Below, one piece after another: positions 15,866 through 25,616 of a stretch of 64,000 nt of DNA (positions are counted from its first letter, which is position 1; every line of letters begins with the position of its first letter). The position numbers and the translations under genes were made by a program. The notes below the pieces were generated by a model. It saw only the letters and a program-made list of their open reading frames with translations, searched no databases and was not told the DNA's origin. The DNA is from an uncultured Clostridia bacterium. Its GTDB lineage: Bacteria > Bacillota > Clostridia > TANB77 > CAG-508. The stretch covers positions 1 to 64,000 of the forward strand of contig CAKOVX010000005.1 in assembly GCA_934122155.1 (NCBI GenBank), given 5' to 3'.

Positions 15866-16510
15866 TTATTGATTATTTGTAACTTCATAACCTATTAAAT
15901 TTGGTCTTGTAACATCTATATCTGTTAATTGATTGAATTTCCAATCTTTAAATTCTGATACATAACCCATTTCTTTTCCATCTTTAACTACTGTACCATT
16001 CATTTCCTTTACAATCATTCCTGTAGATTTACTGAACCAAAGTTTTCGTCCTAGACTGCTTACTTTATAACATTCTTCTCCATTTACTTTCTCTGATGTT
16101 ATAATCGAAAATAGTTTTAACTCTTTACTTGCATATTCATCAAGCAAATATGGTATAGTATTTGGATCATCTCCTTCATATTTTTCAACACCGGCTTTTA
16201 ATGTATTTGGAGTTAAACTTATCATTTCTTTTGTATTTGAGTTTCTCCATATAATTATATTATTTTCATTATTTTGTACAACATACATTTTTATTCCATC
16301 TTTGTAATAAACTTTAGTTACCATACCTGCTGTTGAGTTTGATTGCACTGTGTATGAATAATTTTGCATATTTACATTTTCTTTTTGGTTAGCAATAATT
16401 TTATTAATAACACTAGTATTTACAATAACTAGGACTGTTGGAACTATTATAGCTATTGCTAAAACTATAAATATTATTTTTTGCCATAATTTCATTTTTT
16501 TCTTTTCCAT
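15866..16510 (-). CDS. Secreted or membrane-anchored LolA/LppX-like protein
   Basis: 214 residues from the ATG at 16510, which has GGAGG ten bases upstream; the in-frame ATG at 16531 lies before that site. Residues about 9-28 are a membrane anchor (IIFIVLAIAIIVPTVLVIV). The rest is beta-rich with alternating short strands (NYSYTVQSN, TKVYYKDGIKMYVV, LWFSKSTGMIVKEMNG), which is the pattern of the LolA/LppX fold of envelope proteins that bind hydrophobic ligands. No lipobox Cys is seen. The fold assignment is an inference. Confidence 0.55.
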   Translation of the reverse strand: MEKKKMKLWQKIIFIVLAIAIIVPTVLVIVNTSVINKIIANQKENVNMQNYSYTVQSNSTAGMVTKVYYKDGIKMYVVQNNENNIIIWRNSNTKEMISLTPNTLKAGVEKYEGDDPNTIPYLLDEYASKELKLFSIITSEKVNGEECYKVSSLGRKLWFSKSTGMIVKEMNGTVVKDGKEMGYVSEFKDWKFNQLTDIDVTRPNLIGYEVTNNQ

Positions 16511-16663
16511 AAATAAATCCTCCATTTTCATTTGTATTTCTGTCTATTTTTTATTTTACCTATATGATATATTAACTTTTTTTGTTTTGCAAGTAATATT
16601 TTAAAATTTTACTTATTAATTTATGTTGTAAAAATGAATTTTGTTTTTTAGTTTTAAAGAGTC

Positions 16664-16692
16664 TTGACCTATTTCTATCTTTAAGGTATAAT
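16664..16692 (+). promoter_or_regulatory. Sigma-A type promoter of the acyl-CoA ligase/hemolysin III operon
   Basis: TTGACC at 16664-16669 and TATAAT at 16687-16692 with a 17-bp spacer, about 50 bases before the start codon at 16743. Confidence 0.75.
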
Positions 16693-16742
16693 AGTTTTTG
16701 AAACTACATAATATAGTTTAGTAAATTATTTTAGGAGGACAA

Positions 16743-18464
16743 ATGAAAAAAGAACAAACTATTATAAAATTTGATAATATTAAAGATTTGTTATATCATT
16801 CAGCCAATACTTATGCTGATAATATAGCATTCACAACAAAGATAAAAAATGGTAAAGAAGTTGAATATATAAATCACACATATACTAATCTATTAGAAGA
16901 TATCAATTGCTTTGGTACCTCTCTATATAAGTTAGGTTTACAAGGTAAACGTTCTGCAGTTGTAGGACATAATTGTTATGAATGGTCAGTTGCACACTTA
17001 AGCAACCTACTTGGAGGAATAGTTTCTGTTCCTTTAGATAAAGGATTACAAATCGGAGAACTTGAAGATTCTTTAATTAGAAGTGAAGTTGAATCAATAG
17101 TTTTTGACGAAAAATTAAAAGATATTATAGAAGAAATTAAAAATTCAGGAAAAACAAATATTAAACATTTTATTTGCTTTTCTAAAGTACCTGGCTTTTT
17201 GTATTTCTATGACCTAATTGATGATGGAAAAAAGGCAATTGAAACTGGTTATTCGGAATATATAAATCATAAAGTTGATTCTTATGCTATGAGTATTTTG
17301 CTTTTTACATCTGGTACTACTTCTAAGTCTAAAGCTGTTATGCTTAATCAAAATGGAATTGCCACAAATATATATGATATGCAATTAGTTGAAACTTTTT
17401 ACAGTACTGATGTAAATATTGCATTTTTGCCATATCATCATATTTTTGGTTCAACTGGTATGCTTGTAATGTTAGCTTCTGGTGTAAAAACTGTTTTTCC
17501 AGATGGTTTAAGATATATTCAACAAAACTTAAAAGAATATAAAGTATCAGTTTTTGTTGGAGTTCCTGTTTTAATAGATAAAATGTACTCTACTATTATG
17601 AAAGAAGTTGAAAAACAAGGTAAAACAAAACTTATAAGCTTTATGATTAAATTAAGTAATTTATTGTTAAAACTTCATATTGATATTAGAAGAAAAATCT
17701 TTAAACAGCTTGTTGACGCTCTTGGTGGAAATATGAGATTTATCATCTCTGGTGGCGCTCCATTAGATAAACGTGTAGCAACTTGGTTTAATGACATCGG
17801 TATTCATTTAGTTCAAGGTTATGGATTAACTGAAACCTCTCCTGTTATATCCGCTGAAAATGATATATGTGTAAGGTCTGGTTCTGTTGGTATACCTATG
17901 AGTAGTCTTGAAGTAAAAATTGACAACAAAGATTCAAATGGTATTGGTGAAATTGTTGTTAAAGGTCCAAATGTTATGCTTGGATATTATAAAAATGAAG
18001 AACAAACAAAAGAAGTATTAAAAGATGGATGGTTCCATACTGGTGATTTAGGATATATAGATGATGATGGTTATTTATTTATCACTGGTAGACAAAAAGA
18101 TTTAATCGTTTTAAAAAATGGTAAAAAAGTATTTCCTGAGGAATTAGAAATTTTGATAAATAGATTAGATGAAGTTGAAGAATGTTTTGTTTATGGTCTT
18201 CCAGATGCTCAAGATAGTAATGATGTTAAAGTCTCTGTTGAAGTAGTATATAATGAAACTATTACTAAGTCTAAATACCCTAATGCAACTGAGCAAGAAC
18301 TAAAAGATATTATTTGGAATGAAATTAAAGAAATAAATAAAACTCTTCCTATGTACAAATATATAAAGCATCTTGTTTTAACTAAAGAACCTTTAATAAA
18401 AACTACTACAAATAAAATAAAAAGAAATGAAGAACTAAAAAAAATTATTGAATTGGAGGGATAG
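16743..18464 (+). CDS. AMP-dependent long-chain acyl-CoA synthetase/ligase
   Basis: A 573-residue ANL-superfamily adenylating enzyme. The P-loop-like motif LLFTSGTTSKSKAVML lies near residues 186-201 and YGLTETSPV near 360. WFHTGDLGYIDDDGYL lies near 425, followed by GRQKDLIVLKNGKKVFPEE, and the C-terminal lysine is in TTTNKIKRNEE. It activates a fatty acid with ATP, then transfers it to CoA or a carrier protein. Length is short of the full 600-residue FadD15 type but complete. AGGAGG lies just upstream. The hemolysin III gene starts two bases after its stop, so they are co-translated. A paralogue is at 30130-31809. Confidence 0.9.
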   Translation: MKKEQTIIKFDNIKDLLYHSANTYADNIAFTTKIKNGKEVEYINHTYTNLLEDINCFGTSLYKLGLQGKRSAVVGHNCYEWSVAHLSNLLGGIVSVPLDKGLQIGELEDSLIRSEVESIVFDEKLKDIIEEIKNSGKTNIKHFICFSKVPGFLYFYDLIDDGKKAIETGYSEYINHKVDSYAMSILLFTSGTTSKSKAVMLNQNGIATNIYDMQLVETFYSTDVNIAFLPYHHIFGSTGMLVMLASGVKTVFPDGLRYIQQNLKEYKVSVFVGVPVLIDKMYSTIMKEVEKQGKTKLISFMIKLSNLLLKLHIDIRRKIFKQLVDALGGNMRFIISGGAPLDKRVATWFNDIGIHLVQGYGLTETSPVISAENDICVRSGSVGIPMSSLEVKIDNKDSNGIGEIVVKGPNVMLGYYKNEEQTKEVLKDGWFHTGDLGYIDDDGYLFITGRQKDLIVLKNGKKVFPEELEILINRLDEVEECFVYGLPDAQDSNDVKVSVEVVYNETITKSKYPNATEQELKDIIWNEIKEINKTLPMYKYIKHLVLTKEPLIKTTTNKIKRNEELKKIIELEG

Positions 18465-18465
18465 T

Positions 18466-19140
18466 ATGCATAGAGTAAAATTAGCTGACAGAGTATTGCC
18501 AACATATACAAAAGGTGAAGAAATTTTTAATATGGTGTCACATATTGTAGGTGGCGCACTCGGTATTGCTGTTCTTGCTTTATGTGTTATATTTTCAGCA
18601 TTACATCACAATGTTTATGGTATAGTTTCTACCTCAATTTATGGTGTATCTTTAATTTTATTATACACTATGTCAAGTATATATCATGGCTTGAACCCTA
18701 ATCGTACGGCTAAAAAAGTTTTTCAAATAATTGATCACTGCTCTATATTTATTCTTATAGCTGGAACTTATACTCCATTTGCTTTATGCACTTTAAGAGA
18801 ATATGATACAGCTACTGGCTGGACATTATTTGGAATTGTTTGGGGATTATCAATATTAGGAATTGTACTTAATTCAATAGATTTAAAAAGATATAAAGTT
18901 TTTTCTATGATATGCTACATATTACTTGGTTGGTGTATTATATTTAAAATAAATGTAATTATAGAATTGTTAACAATGAAAGGATTTATTTTATTATTAG
19001 CTGGCGGACTTGTATACACAATTGGAGCAATTTTTTATGGACTTGGTAAAAAGCATAAGTGGATGCATTCTGTGTTTCACATTGCTTGTATAGTTGCAAG
19101 TACATTACAATTTTTCTGTATATTCTTTTATGTAATATAA
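18466..19140 (+). CDS. Hemolysin III / PAQR family membrane protein
   Basis: About 224 residues from ATG 18466 (GGAGGG six bases upstream). The upstream in-frame ATG at 18448 lies inside the ligase gene. It has seven hydrophobic segments. Conserved family residues include NMVSHIVGG near residue 22, SIYHGL near 69, FQIIDHCSIFILIAGTYTPF near 88-107, and the C-terminal HSVFHIACIVAS with the last metal-ligand His. YqfA/HlyIII proteins belong to the PAQR/CREST hydrolase-like superfamily with a zinc site. Pairing with an acyl-CoA ligase suggests a lipid-related role, which is an inference. Confidence 0.88.
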   Translation: MHRVKLADRVLPTYTKGEEIFNMVSHIVGGALGIAVLALCVIFSALHHNVYGIVSTSIYGVSLILLYTMSSIYHGLNPNRTAKKVFQIIDHCSIFILIAGTYTPFALCTLREYDTATGWTLFGIVWGLSILGIVLNSIDLKRYKVFSMICYILLGWCIIFKINVIIELLTMKGFILLLAGGLVYTIGAIFYGLGKKHKWMHSVFHIACIVASTLQFFCIFFYVI

Positions 19141-19144
19141 CTTT

Positions 19145-19172
19145 AAATGGGAAGAGTAAACTCTTCCCATTT
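19145..19172. terminator. Bidirectional terminator between hemolysin III and cadA
   Basis: Perfect 13-bp stem AAATGGGAAGAGT/ACTCTTCCCATTT in the 36-bp gap between convergent genes. Confidence 0.9.
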
Positions 19173-19176
19173 TCAA

Positions 19177-21003
19177 TTATTTCTTTAATATTCTAATAGC
19201 ATTTAATACTGCAATTACTGAAACGCCAACATCTGCAAAAACTGCTTCCCACATTGTGGTAATTCCTACTGCACTTAAAATTAATACTAATGCTTTAATT
19301 GAAATTGCAAATATAATATTTTGTTTAACAATTCTCATTGCTTTTTTAGAAATCTTAATAGCTTTATTTATTTTAGATGGTTCGTCTGTCATTATTACTA
19401 TATCTGCTGCTTCTATAGCTGCATCGCTTCCAAGACCTCCCATTGCAATTCCTATATCTGATAATGCAAGTACTGGTGCATCATTTATTCCATCCCCTAC
19501 AAATGCAAGTGTTCCATTCTTTTGCTTTATAAGCTCTTCTACTTTTTTTACTTTTCCATCTGGTAATAATTCAGTATATACTTTATCCATTCCTAATTTT
19601 TTAGCAACATCTTCACCTACTTCTTTTTTGTCACCTGTAAACATTATTGTCTGTTTTTTGTTATCTTTTAATTCTCTTATTGCTTTAAATGAATCTTCTT
19701 TTATTTCGTCTGATATAAGTATATAACCAGCATATTTATTTTCAATTGCTACATATACTACTGTACCTATTTCATTACATTTTGTATATTCAATATTGTT
19801 TTCTTGCATTAGTTTTTCATTTCCAACTAATACTTGTTTATTTTCAACCTTTACACTTATTCCTTTTCCAGATATTTCTTTTATATCTGAAATCAATTTT
19901 TCATCTATTTTTTCATTATATGCTTTTTTAATTGATACTGCAATTGGATGGTTTGAATAGTTTTCTGCATAAGCCGAATATTTTATAATGTCTTGTTTAG
20001 ATGCTCCTACTTCTTCTACTTTTTTAACCTCAAATACACCTTTGGTAAGTGTTCCTGTTTTGTCAAAAACAACTGTATTAACATTTGCTAAAGCTTCTAA
20101 ATAGTTTCCACCTTTGATTAAAACTCCTATTTTAGATGCTCCACCTATTCCTGCAAAAAAGCTTAAAGGTATTGAAATAACTAGTGCACATGGACAAGAT
20201 ACAACTAAAAATGATAATGCTCTATATAACCATTCTGTGAAGTTTGCTTCTTTTATAATAATTGGTGGTACAATAGCTATAATTACTGCCAATATTACAA
20301 CTACTGGAGTATAATATTTTGCAAATTTAGTAATAAAGTTTTCAGATTTAGATTTTTTGTCTTCTGCATTTTCAACTAAATTTAGTATCTTACTAACAGT
20401 TGATTCTCCGAATTCTTTATTTACTTGAATTCTTAATACTCCAGTTTGGTTTATACATCCACTAAAAACATTATCTCCTGTGTTTGCTGTCCTAGGAACT
20501 GATTCTCCTGTTAATGCTGTTGTATCTAGCATTGACTCCCCTTCTATAATTTTTCCATCAAGAGGTATTTTCTCCCCAGGTTTTACAATAATTATTTCTC
20601 CAACTTTTACTTCTTCAGGATTAACTTTTATCTCAGCATTTTCTCTTAAAACATTTGCAAAATCTGGTCTAATATTCATTAAATTCTCTATTGATTTTTT
20701 AGAGTTATCAACTGCATAATCTTGGAATGTTTCTCCCACTTGATAAAGTAACATTACAGTAACAGCTTCTGGATATTCACCAATAGCAAAAGCACCTATT
20801 GTAGCTATTGCCATTAAAAAGTTTTCATCAAACACTTCTCCTTTAAAAATATTTTCTATCGCTTCTTTTAAAACTTCGAATCCTACTACTAAATATGCAA
20901 TTACGTATATAGCAATTTTTATTATTTGATTATCAATTGGCATTAGTAATGCTACTAAAAACAAAACAAATGATGTTAAAATCTTTATAATCTCTTTTTT
21001 CAT
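19177..21003 (-). CDS. cadA: Heavy-metal translocating P1B-type ATPase (Cd/Zn/Pb type)
   Basis: 608 residues from ATG 21003, with AAAGGAG eight bases upstream; the in-frame start at 21030 lacks one. P-type motifs are present: TGES in the actuator (TALTGESVPR), the SCPCAL metal site in the membrane, DKTGTLT phosphorylation site, the HP locus (NHPIAVSI), and VGDGINDAPVL. Two hydrophobic helices begin the protein with no N-terminal HMA metal-binding domain, so it is a shortened form. It pumps Cd2+, Zn2+ or Pb2+ out of the cell. It follows the cadC-like repressor by 26 bases, in one operon controlled by the promoter at 21459-21488. Confidence 0.9.
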   Translation of the reverse strand: MKKEIIKILTSFVLFLVALLMPIDNQIIKIAIYVIAYLVVGFEVLKEAIENIFKGEVFDENFLMAIATIGAFAIGEYPEAVTVMLLYQVGETFQDYAVDNSKKSIENLMNIRPDFANVLRENAEIKVNPEEVKVGEIIIVKPGEKIPLDGKIIEGESMLDTTALTGESVPRTANTGDNVFSGCINQTGVLRIQVNKEFGESTVSKILNLVENAEDKKSKSENFITKFAKYYTPVVVILAVIIAIVPPIIIKEANFTEWLYRALSFLVVSCPCALVISIPLSFFAGIGGASKIGVLIKGGNYLEALANVNTVVFDKTGTLTKGVFEVKKVEEVGASKQDIIKYSAYAENYSNHPIAVSIKKAYNEKIDEKLISDIKEISGKGISVKVENKQVLVGNEKLMQENNIEYTKCNEIGTVVYVAIENKYAGYILISDEIKEDSFKAIRELKDNKKQTIMFTGDKKEVGEDVAKKLGMDKVYTELLPDGKVKKVEELIKQKNGTLAFVGDGINDAPVLALSDIGIAMGGLGSDAAIEAADIVIMTDEPSKINKAIKISKKAMRIVKQNIIFAISIKALVLILSAVGITTMWEAVFADVGVSVIAVLNAIRILKK

Positions 21004-21029
21004 AATATTATCTCCTTTTTTATAAAACA

Positions 21030-21395
21030 CTATATTCTGTGTTCAATATGCTCTGCACCAATCTCAAATACTTTCTTTACATGTTCATCATCAAGCATAT
21101 AAAATACTTCTTTACCTACTCTTTTACATTTTACAATTCCACTTCTTCTTAATGTTCCTAATTGATGTGAAATTGAGGATTTACTCATACTTAAAACATT
21201 TGCAATGTCACATACACACATTTCATTTTTGTCTAAAGCTGATAATATTTTAACTCTAGTAGTATCTCCTAATATTTTAAAAAACTCTGCTAAATTGTTA
21301 AACAAATCTTCATCATTTAGTATTTGTTTTTTAGTGCTTTCTACCACTTCTTGATGTATTGCATTACAATCACAAATGAATTCATTTCTAGACAT
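21030..21395 (-). CDS. cadC: ArsR/SmtB-family metal-sensing repressor (CadC-like)
   Basis: A 121-residue winged-helix repressor. The N-terminal FICDCNAIHQE and the alpha-3 motif MCVCDIANVL provide the Cys ligands of a CadC-type site, and SKSSISHQLGTLRRSGIV (residues about 71-88) is the DNA recognition helix. Dimeric; releases DNA when Cd, Pb or Zn binds. It is the first gene of the operon with cadA. A palindrome inside its own promoter spacer is the likely operator. AAGGAGG precedes the ATG. Confidence 0.9.
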   Translation of the reverse strand: MSRNEFICDCNAIHQEVVESTKKQILNDEDLFNNLAEFFKILGDTTRVKILSALDKNEMCVCDIANVLSMSKSSISHQLGTLRRSGIVKCKRVGKEVFYMLDDEHVKKVFEIGAEHIEHRI

Positions 21396-21432
21396 ACTAT
21401 TTCCTCCTTAGTTTTATTATATGCAAGTATAG

Positions 21433-21448
21433 TTGAATATTTACTCAA
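21433..21448. promoter_or_regulatory. Second CadC operator-like palindrome
   Basis: TTGAATATTTACTCAA is a near-palindrome with the same half-site as 21466-21481 and lies between the -10 and the start codon of cadC. It may be a second repressor site. Confidence 0.45.
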
Positions 21449-21458
21449 CTTTGAATAT

Positions 21459-21488
21459 ATTATAGTTGAATGTATATTCAATTGTCAA
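21459..21488 (-). promoter_or_regulatory. cadC-cadA promoter with embedded operator
   Basis: On the minus strand, TTGACA (21483-21488) and TATAAT (21459-21464) are both consensus with an 18-bp spacer. The spacer holds the perfect palindrome TTGAATGTATATTCAA (21466-21481 on the plus strand), whose TTGAAT half-sites resemble SmtB/CadC operators. Repressor binding would block RNA polymerase directly. Confidence 0.8.
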
Positions 21489-21566
21489 TGGTTTTTAATA
21501 GAAATTTCAAATAATTTTAATACAATAAAAAAGAACCAAAATTATTAAATCTTGGCTCCTTTTCAT

Positions 21567-23288
21567 TTATAAATTATCTGTACTTATGTCTTCTTTTACA
21601 ATTGTTTTTAAGTCCTTTTTAGTTTTCTTTCCTCTAGTATTAGCTGCATGTTTTATTATTGTTTTTTCATATAGATTTCTTGCAAATCTTGCATTTCCAA
21701 AATTCTTAGTGTTTCTATACTTATCTATTACTTTTACTACTTCATCACATGCTTCTTTAGTAATACTAAATCCTGCTTTTTTAACCATTCCTTCAAAGAT
21801 TTTTAATAGTTCTTCAGATGTATAGTCTTTAAATTCTAGTGTGTACCCAATTCTAGAAATTATACCTGAATTAGCATTTAAAAATGCTTGCATTTCTTTG
21901 GTGTATCCAGCAAAAATTACAACTAAATTATCTCTATAATTTTCCATTGCCTGTATAAGTGTTGCAATAGCTTCTTTATTGAATGAATTACCGCTTCCTT
22001 CTTCAGATGCAAGTGAATATGCTTCATCTACAAATAGCACTCCTCCTAAAGCTCTTTCAATAACAGCCATTGTTTTTGGTGCAGTTTGTCCAACATATTC
22101 TGCAACTAAATCTTTACTTGATACTTCAATTAGTTTATTTTGTTTTATATATTTTAAATTGTATAGCATTTCTGCAATAATTCTTGCAACAGTTGTTTTA
22201 CCTGTTCCTGGATTTCCTAAAAATACCATGTGTAAATTTATGTCTTTAATTTTCAAGTCATCTTTGGTTTTATTTTTTAGTTCTATTAAATCTACTAAAT
22301 CTTTTAATACTTGTTTTATATTTTCTAACCCTACTAAGCTATTTAAGTCTGCAAATATTTCGTCCATAGATTTTTCTTGTTCGTATTTTGGTAAATCATT
22401 TTCTGTTATTTCTTTGTCCTTACTAAACAATATCTTATTGCACAATTTATCTCTATACTCTGGAAATGATAAATCTGTTTTTGGATATGTTGCAGCAATA
22501 TAATCTAATAGTTTAATTGATGCCTCATCTGTTATTTTACTGCTCTCTTTTAACTTACTTAATACTTCTTGGTAAACATCTTGCACATCTATATTAGTTG
22601 ATTCAATTTTGAATTCAAAATATTTTTCAATCATATCTGATTGCATTGCTTGTTCAATTGTTTCAGGTGTTTTTGAAATCAAAATAGTTAAAAAATCTTT
22701 TTGATTTTTTTCTAGCTTTTCTTTCATATTATGCAAAAATCTATCTTTGAATTCTTTTTCTTTTGATGAAAGCCCTTCAAAATCCTTTAGTACAATTACA
22801 CTATTCTCTTTGCTATAAATTTCTTCAATCTGTTCTGGTTTTTCTAGGTTATAGAAAGATGTTTCAATTGTAATGCCTTTTTTTATATATGAAAAGAATG
22901 TAACTGCATCACTTATTATATCAATAATTCCATATATGGTTTCTTTATTGTTTGAATAAATACACATATTAAATGGAATATATTGTTTTTCTATTCCTTC
23001 ACTATATTTTCTCATATACTCAATAATTTTTTTAAGAGTATTTTTTGATTGTTCTGTAATATATAAATCTTCTAACTTTTCAAAAGCTTTTAGCATAAAT
23101 TCATCTTTTATTTCTTTTATTTTTTCTTCTGTCATTTCTTTCCTTGTATCTTCCTGTCTATTTAATTCAATTGTAGGGTAGTCTTGATTTAATCCTAATT
23201 CTTTTGCTAACTTTTCATTTTCTGCTTTAATTTTTTCCACTCCAAAAAAATCTTCATATACATCTTTAAAAAATTGTTTAGTATCCAT
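21567..23288 (-). CDS. AAA family ATPase, CbxX/SpoVK type
   Basis: A 573-residue protein. The C-terminal half is a CbxX/CfxQ/SpoVK AAA module: LVGLENIKQVLKDLVDLIEL (318-337), Walker A GNPGTGKT (358-365), Walker B VLFVDEAYSL (417-426), and sensor/arginine region GNARFARNLYEKTI near 540-553. The N-terminal half (about 80-300) looks like a degenerate second AAA-like module without Walker A. Such ATPases remodel protein complexes. It is the last gene of the vWA-XpaC-SBP-TelA operon. vWA plus AAA pairs typically work as a chaperone and adaptor. Confidence 0.85.
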   Translation of the reverse strand: MDTKQFFKDVYEDFFGVEKIKAENEKLAKELGLNQDYPTIELNRQEDTRKEMTEEKIKEIKDEFMLKAFEKLEDLYITEQSKNTLKKIIEYMRKYSEGIEKQYIPFNMCIYSNNKETIYGIIDIISDAVTFFSYIKKGITIETSFYNLEKPEQIEEIYSKENSVIVLKDFEGLSSKEKEFKDRFLHNMKEKLEKNQKDFLTILISKTPETIEQAMQSDMIEKYFEFKIESTNIDVQDVYQEVLSKLKESSKITDEASIKLLDYIAATYPKTDLSFPEYRDKLCNKILFSKDKEITENDLPKYEQEKSMDEIFADLNSLVGLENIKQVLKDLVDLIELKNKTKDDLKIKDINLHMVFLGNPGTGKTTVARIIAEMLYNLKYIKQNKLIEVSSKDLVAEYVGQTAPKTMAVIERALGGVLFVDEAYSLASEEGSGNSFNKEAIATLIQAMENYRDNLVVIFAGYTKEMQAFLNANSGIISRIGYTLEFKDYTSEELLKIFEGMVKKAGFSITKEACDEVVKVIDKYRNTKNFGNARFARNLYEKTIIKHAANTRGKKTKKDLKTIVKEDISTDNL

Positions 23289-23309
23289 ATATTCCTCTCA
23301 ATTGACAAA

Positions 23310-24458
23310 TTATTTAACTTTTAATTCTATCATTTTTTCTTTTAGTTCTTTTTCAATATTGGCAAGCTCTACTTCAGCTTCTTGACGTTTTACTCTACCA
23401 TTTTCATGAATTTGTATAACTTGGTCTAATGTATCAATTAAATCTTTATTAGTTTTTTGTAATGTAGCAATATCAACAATTGCTCTTTCTGATTCTTCTG
23501 CAATTTCTATTGAACCTTGTTTTAATATTTCGCTATTCTTTTGTAGCATACTATTTGTTAAATCTGTAACAGCTTTTTGTGCTCCAATTGCTTGTTTAGC
23601 ATTGTTTATTCCTAATGCTAATACCATTTGGTTTTTCCATAATGGAATTGTATTTGTTAAAGATCCTTGAATTTTTTCTACAAGTTCTGCTTCATTATTT
23701 TGTAGTAAACGAATTTGTGGTGCCATTTGAATAGATATAATTCTTGTTGTTTTTAAATCATAAATTTTCTTTTCAAATCTATTTATCATGTTTTCCATAT
23801 CATTTACTTTTTGTGCATCAAGTTGTTCTCCTGATTCTTGTGCCTTTTTTTGTAATTCAGGTAATGTTACATTTCTTAATTCTTCAATTTTCTTTTCCCC
23901 TGCAATAATGTATAAAGATAACTCTTTAAAATACTCTAAGTTTTTCTCATACATTGTATCAAATATTGTAATATCTTTTAGCATTTGTAATCTGTGTTTT
24001 TCTAAGCTTGCTTCAATTTTGTCTATATTTACTTCAATCTTATCATAACTAGCTATTAATTTTTCTAATTGTTTTTTTGCACTATTAAATAGTTTTCCAA
24101 GACCAGTTTTATTTGTATTAGCTATGTCAGAGTCAAATGATCTTATTTCACCAACAAGGTCTGCTAGTAAGTCTCCTACTTCTCCTGTGCTTCTTGTTTT
24201 TACATCATCTAATACACTATCTGAAAATTGTGAAATTTTAGTTTGAGCTTTTGCACCATATTGTAATATTTGTGTAGCATCTTCTACATTTATTTTTTTA
24301 TTAAATTCTTCTATCGCATCCTTTTCTTCTTGTGATAATAAATCATAGTTTAATGATTTTTCAATCTTTTCATCTGTTACTTTTTTTGACTCTTGAGCAA
24401 AACTTTCTACCTCAGCTTTGTTTACCTCTTTATCAACCTTTAATTCTAATTCTTCCAT
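23310..24458 (-). CDS. telA: TelA/YaaN-family toxic anion resistance protein
   Basis: A 382-residue soluble, mostly helical protein with the TelA (PF05816) pattern: YGAKAQTKISQFSDSVLDDVKT near residue 67, a long coiled-coil middle, then QMAPQIRLLQNNEAELVEKIQGSLTNTIPLWKNQMVLALG near 245-285 (the most conserved block). It was named for tellurite resistance, but its mechanism is unresolved. It usually occurs with xpaC, as here. It lies between the second solute-binding protein and the AAA ATPase, 19-22 bases from each, in one operon. Confidence 0.92.
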   Translation of the reverse strand: MEELELKVDKEVNKAEVESFAQESKKVTDEKIEKSLNYDLLSQEEKDAIEEFNKKINVEDATQILQYGAKAQTKISQFSDSVLDDVKTRSTGEVGDLLADLVGEIRSFDSDIANTNKTGLGKLFNSAKKQLEKLIASYDKIEVNIDKIEASLEKHRLQMLKDITIFDTMYEKNLEYFKELSLYIIAGEKKIEELRNVTLPELQKKAQESGEQLDAQKVNDMENMINRFEKKIYDLKTTRIISIQMAPQIRLLQNNEAELVEKIQGSLTNTIPLWKNQMVLALGINNAKQAIGAQKAVTDLTNSMLQKNSEILKQGSIEIAEESERAIVDIATLQKTNKDLIDTLDQVIQIHENGRVKRQEAEVELANIEKELKEKMIELKVK

Positions 24459-24477
24459 TTTTTAATCTCCTTTTATT

Positions 24478-25602
24478 TTATTTTTTTAAATATTCAATCA
24501 ATTGATTATATACGTCCATCTTCAAGCTTGTTACAGTACTTGTTATATTTTGTGGAATTCCTATTCCTAGTCCTGAAACATCATAGTTTCCTCCTGTAAT
24601 ACCTGTTCTAAAGCCATATTTAGACCATGCAATTTGTTGAATTTCTTTATCTTCAAATGCTTGATAGAACTTGTTTCCTTCTTCATCAAATGTTGCTATA
24701 CAATGTGAATTCCAAATTGTTGGTGTTGGGTATAATATACGTATGTCTTTTTTTACTTGCTCAAAACCTTCCGGATTTGAGTTTGCAAATTCAATTATAC
24801 TTTTTTCATAGTCAACAATCATAGGTTCTCCACCCATGCCTGTTTTTAAATATTTCTCAAACAAGTCTGCTGGTGTGTTGTTCATGTATCCAGACTTTTC
24901 ATAAAATTCTTTTAATTTTGGCAAATTAGTTTGTAAGTTTTTGCTATTTATTGAACTCTCACACATTATTGATAATAATAGTCCGTAATATGTTGCCCCT
25001 GGTGATGATGTAACAGGGTCTGTTGAAGCAACATTTATATTTCCATATAGTTGCTTTAATCCTATGTCAGACCATTTTTTGCCTGTTAATATATAGTTTA
25101 AAAGCTTTGGCATATCTGTTATATAGTATACTCCATCTTTTTGAGTTACTATTTTCTCTTTTTCTAAAGCATCAACAACTTCTCCCCAGCTATATATTAC
25201 TATTGGAGTATTTAAAGTTAGACCACCATTTAAAACTCTATATCTGTCTGCTTCTCCTTCTGCTTTATTTGGAGATAATTTATAATAATCATAAAATCTT
25301 TGATCAGAACAGAACATTGCATCATATTTAGTGGTTCCATCTTCTCTTACTAATGGATTTTTGATTAATTTTCCATTACTCCATGAATCATAAACAACAT
25401 TTAATCTATACTTGTTTTCCATGATATTTACTACTTTTTCATTTGCAATAAATCCTTCTTTTCCTCCACCTGTTGCTACATATACTGTTGTTAGATCTTT
25501 GCCTGATAATGAATCTTTTTTATCGCCTATAAATTTAATTCCAATTATAATTAATATTAAAACTAAAAATATTACAAGCCCTATAATTTGTTTTTTGTTC
25601 AC
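24478..25602 (-). CDS. Membrane-anchored periplasmic-binding-protein-like protein
   Basis: A 374-residue protein starting at GTG with GGAGGAG upstream. Residues 1-27 are one hydrophobic anchor; there is no lipobox Cys. The rest is a type 2 solute-binding fold: TTVYVATGGGKEGF at the first ligand loop, VYDSWSNGKLIKNPLV, YDAMFCSDQRFYDYY, and TDPVTSSPGATYYGLLLSIM near residue 195. There is no ABC permease or ATPase next to it, so it is more likely a sensor or complex component than a transporter subunit. It is paired with the vWA/SBP protein in the same operon. Confidence 0.75.
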   Translation of the reverse strand: MNKKQIIGLVIFLVLILIIIGIKFIGDKKDSLSGKDLTTVYVATGGGKEGFIANEKVVNIMENKYRLNVVYDSWSNGKLIKNPLVREDGTTKYDAMFCSDQRFYDYYKLSPNKAEGEADRYRVLNGGLTLNTPIVIYSWGEVVDALEKEKIVTQKDGVYYITDMPKLLNYILTGKKWSDIGLKQLYGNINVASTDPVTSSPGATYYGLLLSIMCESSINSKNLQTNLPKLKEFYEKSGYMNNTPADLFEKYLKTGMGGEPMIVDYEKSIIEFANSNPEGFEQVKKDIRILYPTPTIWNSHCIATFDEEGNKFYQAFEDKEIQQIAWSKYGFRTGITGGNYDVSGLGIGIPQNITSTVTSLKMDVYNQLIEYLKK

Positions 25603-25616
25603 TCTATTCTCCTCCT

